Of a stretch of DNA of 64,000 bases, positions 58,658 through 64,000 are shown one piece after another (within the stretch, counting starts at the first letter, position 1; each line of letters opens with the position of its first letter). Origin of the DNA: Candidatus Gastranaerophilales bacterium (GTDB lineage: Bacteria; Cyanobacteriota; Vampirovibrionia; Gastranaerophilales; Gastranaerophilaceae); the NCBI GenBank assembly GCA_944325835.1, contig CALVBO010000005.1, positions 1 to 64,000 of the forward strand, written 5' to 3'. The translations under genes and the position numbers were made by a program. The notes under the pieces are model-generated. The model was not told the DNA's origin, searched no databases, and saw only the letters and a program-made list of their open reading frames with translations.

Positions 58658-59587
58658 TTATCCAATTTGGGCATTTGCGCCGGATACGACTTCCACAATC
58701 TCTTGCGTAATCGCCCATTGACGCGATTTGTTGTATTCAATAGATAATGTATTGAGCATTTTTTCGGCATTGCTTGTTGCCGCAGACATTGCTGTCATAC
58801 GGGAAGCCAGTTCACTTGCCTGAGCTTCCAGCAGTGCCTGATAAACTATATTTGTCAAATACATCGGAATAATTTGCTGCAATATATGGTGGCGATCCGG
58901 TTCAAATTCCATTAAAGATTCAACCACGCCGTCAAATTTATTGTCTGCGTTAATATCCTGAAGCGGTAAAATCGTCCAGTTTTCAACAAAATAGCTCATC
59001 ATGTTCTTGAAACGCGTTGTTATCAGTTCAATTTTATCAATCTCGCCTTTAACGTATAGTGTTGCAATATCATCTATGACAATGCCGGAATTTGTTGCAT
59101 TAGGGTTATCTATAATATTCAGGTAGGTATTGATTATCTCAACGCCCAGTTCTTTTGCTTTTTTCTTTAATGCTGAAATCCCTTTTTGTCCGATGATAAA
59201 GAGTTTTACACCTATCCCTTGAGCCTGATAGTCGCGGATTGTTTTTAGTGTGCGCTTAACTATGTTGGCATTGTATGCTCCGGCAAGCCCCTTATTTGAT
59301 GAAATAAGCAAAAGTCCTACCGCTTTAACATCGCGTCTTTCAAGGAGTTTAGGGTAATTCTCTATTGCATGTTCAACTTTGAGCGTGAATGAACTGTAAT
59401 TCCCGCCTACACTTGAGAGCATTTTTTCAAGCATATTCACCATTTCACGTGTAAACGGACGTGATGCTTTTACTGTTGATTCGGCTTTTTTAACTTTTGC
59501 GGCCGCAACCATTTTCATTGCACGGGTGATTTTTTTTGTGCTTTGAACGCTCTGTATTCTGTTTTTTATATCTTTTAAGTTTGCCAT
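58658..59587 (-). CDS. atpG: F1 ATP synthase subunit gamma
   Basis: 309 aa. N-terminal helix MANLKDIKNRIQSVQSTKKITRAMKMVAAAKVKKAE and C-terminal ASRMTAMSAATSNAEKMLNTLSIEYNKSRQWAITQEIVEVVSGA (in parts) form the rotating coiled-coil shaft. The light-regulated Cys insert typical of plant chloroplast gamma is not seen. Last gene of the cluster; beta and epsilon are not downstream. Called atpC in cyanobacterial nomenclature. Confidence 0.97.
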   Translation of the reverse strand: MANLKDIKNRIQSVQSTKKITRAMKMVAAAKVKKAESTVKASRPFTREMVNMLEKMLSSVGGNYSSFTLKVEHAIENYPKLLERRDVKAVGLLLISSNKGLAGAYNANIVKRTLKTIRDYQAQGIGVKLFIIGQKGISALKKKAKELGVEIINTYLNIIDNPNATNSGIVIDDIATLYVKGEIDKIELITTRFKNMMSYFVENWTILPLQDINADNKFDGVVESLMEFEPDRHHILQQIIPMYLTNIVYQALLEAQASELASRMTAMSAATSNAEKMLNTLSIEYNKSRQWAITQEIVEVVSGANAQIG

Positions 59588-59597
59588 TGTTTGTTAC

Positions 59598-61112
59598 CTA
59601 TGAGAAACTTTTCTTAAATGTTTCGATATTGCTTCTTAACGCGGTTTTGTCCTCATCAGAAAGTGCAGCGCCTTCATCAAGCTTTTTAGCAAGGTCTTTC
59701 ATATTGGCGTTGAAATATTTAAACCATTCAGTTTTGAAGTTTTGAATATTTTTGTTGTCAACGTCATCCAGCAGACCTTCGTTAGCCGCGAAAAGGATAC
59801 TTACCTGTTCAGCAACGCTGAGCGGGTTGTATTGCGGTTGTTTAAGAACTTCTGTAAGCTTTTGACCTCTCAGAAGCTGGTTTTTGGTTGCCTGATCGAG
59901 ATCAGATGCGAACTGTGCGAAGGATTCAAGTTCTCTAAACTGGGCGAGGTCAAGTCTTAACTTACCTGCGACCTGCTTAATCCCTTTAGTTTGCGCCGCA
60001 CCGCCGACACGGGAAACAGAAATCCCCGCGTTAATTGCCGGGCGGACACCACTGTTAAAGAGGTTACTTTCAAGGAAGATTTGACCGTCAGTGATTGAGA
60101 TAACGTTGGTCGGGATGTATGCGGAAACGTCGCCGGCTTGTGTTTCAATAATCGGTAACGCTGTAATACTTCCGCCGCCAAGTTTGTCGTTCAATTTTAC
60201 CGCACGTTCAAGAAGTCTTGAGTGAAGGTAGAAAACATCCCCCGGATAAGCTTCACGTCCCGGCGGTCTTTTAAGAAGCAAACTCATTGCACGATAGGCC
60301 TGAGCGTGTTTTGAAAGGTCATCATAGATAATCAAAACATCTTTGCCTTGTTCCATAAATTCTTCACCGATAGTGACACCTGCAAACGGAGCAATGTATT
60401 GAAGCGGAGCCGGTTCGTTTGCGGCTGCGGAAACTATAATAGAGTATTCCATAGCGCCTTTTTCTTCCAGAGTTTTTGCAAGCTGTGCAACAGTTGACGT
60501 TTTTTGACCGATTGCAACGTAAATACAGATTACGTTTTTGCCTTTCTGGTTGATAATTGTGTCGATTGCAATTGCTGTTTTACCGGTTTGGCGGTCGCCG
60601 ATGATAAGTTCACGTTGTCCGCGGCCGATTGGTGTAAGCGCATCAATCGCAGTCAGGCCTGTTTGAAGCGGCTGGTGAACGGATCTTCTTGCAACGATAC
60701 CCGGTGCAACACGTTCAATCGGACGAACTTTTGAATATTCATATTCGCCTTTGCCGTCAATAGGTTTGCCGGTAGGGTTGATAATTCTTCCGATTAATGC
60801 ATCGCCTACAGGAACAGAGGCAATTTCGCCGGTCGTTTTAACCGTCATGCCTTCTTTAATGTGGGTGTAATCGCCTACAATTACGACCCCGACGTTATCT
60901 TCTTCAAGGTTCATTGTGATACCCAGTGTGCCCTGACCGTCCTCAAATTTTACAAGTTCGCTTGCCATAACGTTACGAAGTCCGTAGATACGTGCGATAC
61001 CGTCACCTACTTCAATAACGGAACCTGTGTTTGCGACTTCTGTTTTCAGTTCGTAATTTTCTATTTTGCTCCGGATTATAGAGCTGATTTCATCAGGTTT
61101 AATCGTTGTCAT
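59598..61112 (-). CDS. atpA: F1 ATP synthase subunit alpha
   Basis: 504 aa. Walker [16 protein letters not shown] near residue 170, [10 protein letters not shown] equivalent, [14 protein letters not shown] and the arginine-finger segment [14 protein letters not shown] are present. Non-catalytic nucleotide-binding subunit of F1. It is 10 bp upstream of the gamma gene. Confidence 0.98.
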   Translation of the reverse strand: MTTIKPDEISSIIRSKIENYELKTEVANTGSVIEVGDGIARIYGLRNVMASELVKFEDGQGTLGITMNLEEDNVGVVIVGDYTHIKEGMTVKTTGEIASVPVGDALIGRIINPTGKPIDGKGEYEYSKVRPIERVAPGIVARRSVHQPLQTGLTAIDALTPIGRGQRELIIGDRQTGKTAIAIDTIINQKGKNVICIYVAIGQKTSTVAQLAKTLEEKGAMEYSIIVSAAANEPAPLQYIAPFAGVTIGEEFMEQGKDVLIIYDDLSKHAQAYRAMSLLLKRPPGREAYPGDVFYLHSRLLERAVKLNDKLGGGSITALPIIETQAGDVSAYIPTNVISITDGQIFLESNLFNSGVRPAINAGISVSRVGGAAQTKGIKQVAGKLRLDLAQFRELESFAQFASDLDQATKNQLLRGQKLTEVLKQPQYNPLSVAEQVSILFAANEGLLDDVDNKNIQNFKTEWFKYFNANMKDLAKKLDEGAALSDEDKTALRSNIETFKKSFS

Positions 61113-61124
61113 ATTTTTTCACCT

Positions 61125-61646
61125 TTATATTATGTTTTTTCCAATACTTTCTACTTTATTTCTGATGCTTGTGTCGACGACATCATCGCCTATTTTGAAC
61201 ACAAGACCGGAAATTATTTCTCTGTCGATTTTCCATTCCGGAACAATCTTTTTGTTAAGTTTTTCGCTTAATTTATTCAAAATTTTTGTTTTAAAATCCT
61301 CATTAAGTTCAATTGCCGAGGTTATTTCAACCAGCTTTACGCCGTTTTCGTCATTAACTTTTTCTTTGTAAGCCGCGAGGATTTGTTCAAATTCTCCGAG
61401 GCGGTTTTTTTCTGTGAGAATTTTGACGAATTGAAGAACTTTTTCATCAATTTTATCTTTAAAAATTTCGTCAAGTATGGAGTATTTAACGTTCAAATCT
61501 ATTGCAGGATTGGACATTATGTGCATAAAATCCGCGGAAGTTGTCATAACCGTACTGATTAATTCAAGATCAGACGAGAAGGTTTGACCTGATTCAAATA
61601 AGGCTTCTGCGTAATTTTGTGCTGAATATGTTATTATATTATCCAT
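61125..61646 (-). CDS. atpH: F1 ATP synthase subunit delta
   Basis: 173 aa. YAEALFESG at the N-terminus and the C-terminal AIELNEDFKTKILNKLSEKLNKKIVPEWKIDREIISGLVFKIGDDVVDTSIRNKVESI (in parts) are typical of delta/OSCP. It joins F1 to the peripheral stalk. One base separates it from the b subunit. Confidence 0.95.
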   Translation of the reverse strand: MDNIITYSAQNYAEALFESGQTFSSDLELISTVMTTSADFMHIMSNPAIDLNVKYSILDEIFKDKIDEKVLQFVKILTEKNRLGEFEQILAAYKEKVNDENGVKLVEITSAIELNEDFKTKILNKLSEKLNKKIVPEWKIDREIISGLVFKIGDDVVDTSIRNKVESIGKNII

Positions 61647-61647
61647 T

Positions 61648-62148
61648 TTATAATTTAATCCTATCTAAAGTTTCGATTGCATCGTTGATATGTTTTTCGT
61701 GTAGTTCCGGATTTTTCTCAAACATTTCTTTGAGCCTTGCGGTTGCAAGGTCTACTGCGCTGCCCGCTGTTGTTTGAGAAAGTTTTGTATTGATTTTTCT
61801 GGTTTCATTGTCAATGATTTTATCAACGTTTGCTTCAATTTTTTCAACGCTTTTTTGCGCCATTGATTGAATTTCGTCAAAAACATTTTGAGCCAGAACT
61901 TTTGATTTCTCTAATGTTTCTTTGATTTCTTCATCTAAATGTTCCACTGATTTTTTAGTATCCGTGAGGTGTTTTTCGGAAACTTCGCGTTCTTTTTTTG
62001 AATTTTCAATGAATTGGGCGATTTCCGTTTTCATCTTTTCTATAGCGGAAGAAATGTTTAATTTCTGATAAATAATCGCAAGTATTACAAGTAAGACAAT
62101 GAAGTTAAACGTGTTGCTGCGAACAATTAAATCCCAGAATTCAGCCAT
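61648..62148 (-). CDS. atpF: F0 ATP synthase subunit b
   Basis: 166 aa. One N-terminal membrane helix (FNFIVLLVILAIIYQKLNIS) and then a long charged helix for the peripheral stalk. It overlaps the upstream b'-type gene by 8 bp. With the b' subunit it would form a heterodimeric stalk, as in cyanobacteria and chloroplasts. Confidence 0.93.
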   Translation of the reverse strand: MAEFWDLIVRSNTFNFIVLLVILAIIYQKLNISSAIEKMKTEIAQFIENSKKEREVSEKHLTDTKKSVEHLDEEIKETLEKSKVLAQNVFDEIQSMAQKSVEKIEANVDKIIDNETRKINTKLSQTTAGSAVDLATARLKEMFEKNPELHEKHINDAIETLDRIKL

Positions 62149-62569
62149 TGAAACCTCCTTGTAAAACTTTATTTACAATTGTTTGTGCCAGATTTTCAAC
62201 GTGCGAATTCAGAATATTTTTAGCGTCAGCTTCTGAACGCAGAAGATCCTCTTTAAGTATTCCGACTTTTTCGTTTGATTTTGTTTTTGCATCGGCTACT
62301 TTGTTTTTGTAATCTTCGTTGGCTTCATTTGTCTTATCAACCATCATTTTACGGGATTGCTTTGCGGTTTCCGCCAGACGGTTTTCTTTATCTTTTGTAA
62401 TTTCTTCAGCTTCATGACGTGCTTGTCTTGAGTGTTCATAGTTATCATGTACAATATTTTCTCTTTCGTCAATGACTGTCGTCAGCGGCTTATAAAATAT
62501 TGCATTCATAATATACATGAACACAAGAAAGCTTACAATTGATACTAAAAATGTTGCGTTGAATTCCAT
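62141..62569 (-). CDS. F0 ATP synthase subunit b' (second b-type subunit)
   Basis: 142 aa. Membrane helix at residues 5-24 (FLVSIVSFLVFMYIMNAIFY), then KPLTTVIDERENIVHDNYEHSRQARHEAEEI, the KPL..IDER segment being diagnostic for b/b' subunits, and a charged coiled coil. Having b' and b in tandem is characteristic of Cyanobacteria. (atpG in cyanobacterial usage.) The 66-bp gap to atpE contains a CAGCC/GGCTG hairpin. Confidence 0.93.
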   Translation of the reverse strand: MEFNATFLVSIVSFLVFMYIMNAIFYKPLTTVIDERENIVHDNYEHSRQARHEAEEITKDKENRLAETAKQSRKMMVDKTNEANEDYKNKVADAKTKSNEKVGILKEDLLRSEADAKNILNSHVENLAQTIVNKVLQGGFNG

Positions 62570-62635
62570 TTTTTCCTCTTATATTTGCAAAAATTGAGAG
62601 CAGCCCCCGTGAAGGAGGGTTTGCGGCTGAGCCAC

Positions 62636-62881
62636 TTATTTACCCAACAGCTGCATTGCAACAACGAATGCATACAGTGCGCAAGCTTCTGATAATGCTG
62701 CACCGAGCAGGAAGAAACCGAATGCTTTGCCGGCAACTTCAGGCTGGCGTGAAACTGCATCCATCAAACCTTTTGTAGCAAAACCAATACCTAATCCGGC
62801 ACCGATTGCACCGAAACCGATTGCTAAACCTGCACCTAAGTGTGCCATGCTCAATCCTAGATTCATTACTTGTTCTTCCAT
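62636..62881 (-). CDS. atpE: F0 ATP synthase subunit c
   Basis: 81 aa, two membrane helices joined by the polar loop DAVSRQPEVAGK. The ion-carrying carboxylate is E65 (GAALSEACALY). The Gln at the position that marks sodium-coupled c subunits is Ile here (GIGFATKG), so proton coupling is likely. AAAGGAG precedes the ATG. Confidence 0.97.
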   Translation of the reverse strand: MEEQVMNLGLSMAHLGAGLAIGFGAIGAGLGIGFATKGLMDAVSRQPEVAGKAFGFFLLGAALSEACALYAFVVAMQLLGK

Positions 62882-62957
62882 GATTTTTTCTCCTTTTGAT
62901 TATTAAGTTATTCGTTACTTTTTATGTTGAGCCAATTATGGCTGTCGACTCCCTCGA

Positions 62958-63656
62958 CTAATGTTGTTCACTTGTTGCGGACGAAATATATGCAATCGTC
63001 AGCATCATAAATACTGTTGCCTGAATGAATGCAACCAGAATTTCAAAAAACATAACCGGCAGCGGCGCAAGATAAGCGCATGCTCCCAGAACCAGTGTTA
63101 CCAGAATTTCTCCTGCAAATACATTCGCAAAAAGACGGATTGCAAGGCTTAAAGGTCTTGTAACCATCTCTAAAAGCTCAACAAGCATCATTACAATACC
63201 GACAAATGAAAATTCATGCAGCAGGAATTTTCCTTTTTTCGCGATAATTCCGGCAGAAACATAGTAAACTAAAACTATTATTGCCAGAGCTGCGGTTAAG
63301 TTGATATCGTTTGTCGGGGATGCAAGTTCGCCCTGTTGGAGGTGAATTATTCTGAGCGGTAACTGTCCCATTAAATTTGCAAATAAAATAAACAAAAATA
63401 ATGACGCAACGAGCGGAACATGTTTCCTTGAGCCCTGCGGCATCATGGTATCCATTGTTCCCCAGAAAAATTTCAGAATATTTTCGCAAACAGCCTGAAA
63501 CCTGCCCGGTACAAGGCTCAGGTGTCTTGTTGCAAAGAAGGCGACTAGAATTAACACGCCCATTGCAAACCACATTGTGAAAATGGTGTCTAAATTGAAG
63601 GTGAAACTATTGTCTGCCAACGTTTTTGTCCATATCCAGTGGGTCATTTCACTCAT
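62958..63656 (-). CDS. atpB: F0 ATP synthase subunit a
   Basis: 232 aa, about five to six membrane helices. The essential Arg is in RPLSLAIRLFANVFAGE; N and H residues of the half-channels are in the following helices. The start at 63656 has AGGGAGAAAATT before it; a longer frame to 63827 runs through the promoter and the divergent birA start. First gene of the atp run a-c-b'-b-delta-alpha-gamma; no atpI precedes it. (atpI in cyanobacterial usage.). Confidence 0.96.
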   Translation of the reverse strand: MSEMTHWIWTKTLADNSFTFNLDTIFTMWFAMGVLILVAFFATRHLSLVPGRFQAVCENILKFFWGTMDTMMPQGSRKHVPLVASLFLFILFANLMGQLPLRIIHLQQGELASPTNDINLTAALAIIVLVYYVSAGIIAKKGKFLLHEFSFVGIVMMLVELLEMVTRPLSLAIRLFANVFAGEILVTLVLGACAYLAPLPVMFFEILVAFIQATVFMMLTIAYISSATSEQH

Positions 63657-63738
63657 AATTTTCTCCCTCTTACAAATTTTATTGTACAACCTAAAAAAAA
63701 AATCGCAAATATTTTTTTGTTTGATATAAAATAAAAAT

Positions 63739-64000
63739 ATGAAAGATAATTTGAGAGAGATTTTTTTAGAAAATATTGATTCTACTAATCTCTGGGCTAA
63801 AACTAATATTGAGGAATTGGAGGACAAAACAATTGTCTTTGCAGGGGCGCAAACTCAAGGACGGGGCAGGTTACAGCGTAAATGGGTTGATCTTGGCAAA
63901 GGAAATTTATTTATGTCCATAGTCCTTAAACCCGATAAAAACTATGAACACTACGCAAATCTCACCCAGTACCTCTCTGTTACGCTTTGTAAAACTCTTG
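63739..64000 (+). CDS. birA: Biotin--protein ligase BirA, 3' end beyond window
   Basis: 87 residues visible: IFLENIDSTNLWAK (biotin ligase start motif DSTN), FAGAQTQGRGRLQRKWVDLGKGNLFMSIVL, where GRGRLQRKW is the biotinyl-AMP loop. There is no N-terminal HTH, so it is the monofunctional type without repressor activity. It attaches biotin to carboxylase carrier proteins. Divergent from the atp operon, with overlapping promoter space of about 80 bp. Confidence 0.92.
   Translation, partial: MKDNLREIFLENIDSTNLWAKTNIEELEDKTIVFAGAQTQGRGRLQRKWVDLGKGNLFMSIVLKPDKNYEHYANLTQYLSVTLCKTL

Noticed and set aside
57819-58718. 299-codon version of the CooC-like ATPase
   Set aside because: The extra N-terminus reads through the atp terminator hairpin and precedes a well-placed TTG with a ribosome site directly before the P-loop strand.
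62958-63827. 289-codon version of subunit a
   Set aside because: The first 57 codons cross the promoter region and overlap divergent birA; the ATG at 63656 has AGGGAGAAAA and matches the family length.

Overview
The window reads as a chromosomal segment of a non-photosynthetic relative of Cyanobacteria, most likely a gut Gastranaerophilales (Vampirovibrionia, 'Melainabacteria'). Three things point there. The ATP synthase genes run a, c, b', b, delta, alpha, gamma with no beta or epsilon, which is the cyanobacterial split and includes a duplicated b-type subunit. There are outer-membrane and lipid A genes (LptD-like, LpxI, LpxB). There are also large prepilins with an FTMAE-type signal and several lineage-style hypothetical proteins. 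This placement is inferred from gene order and protein style; no search was run.

Layout. 1-1.4 kb: partial U32 peptidase and two tRNA-Arg genes, leftward. 1.6-8.6 kb: a large prepilin, then a signalling run (GAF/HD-GYP, TPR protein, two response regulators, pentapeptide protein, nucleotidyltransferase-like protein). 8.7-12.4 kb: flagellar/type III export operon (SpoA-domain switch protein, FliO, FliP, FliQ, FliR). 12.4-15.1 kb, leftward: MenA-like prenyltransferase, small protein, ROK kinase, NanE. 15.2-16.5 kb: M16 peptidase, followed by a 0.6-kb repeat-rich, hairpin-rich gap. 17-23 kb: DJ-1-like protein, mutarotase, CreD-like protein, an XRE regulator, a nucleotide kinase and a soluble FlhA cytoplasmic-domain protein. 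23-30 kb: uridine-kinase-like protein, DapA, SecD-SecF, two transporters. 30-35.5 kb: an accessory block with a coiled-coil protein, an EF-hand zinc metalloprotease and, between two 36-bp direct repeats, a hypothetical protein and a Fic enzyme behind five phased operator-like repeats; the second repeat overlaps the end of an XRE regulator. 36-49.7 kb: tRNA(CAU), RsmG, a STAND/TPR ATPase, an envelope operon (34-aa membrane peptide, M23 peptidase, LptD-like, aldolase, LpxI, LpxB), ComM, EngB. 50-54.3 kb: TPR protein, Xer recombinase, EF-Tu. 54.4-56.8 kb: a second prepilin interrupted by a G14 tract, two paralogous microproteins flanking an RHH protein, and a small secreted-type protein. 56.9-64 kb: FolD, a CooC-like ATPase, ATP synthase and the start of BirA.

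The most unusual signals are: (1) a roughly 125-bp element present twice (16631-16756 on plus, 56781-56904 on minus) whose hairpins differ in sequence but keep pairing, so it looks structurally conserved; (2) the out-of-frame G14 tract just after the start of the second prepilin; (3) the Fic promoter with five ACGTAAATAA repeats at 22-bp steps, inside a block bounded by 36-bp direct repeats; (4) a stand-alone FlhA C-terminal domain without membrane segments; (5) a microprotein-RHH-microprotein operon. Several starts below differ from the longest open frame because a Shine-Dalgarno site, a signal peptide or a -10 box favours a downstream codon.
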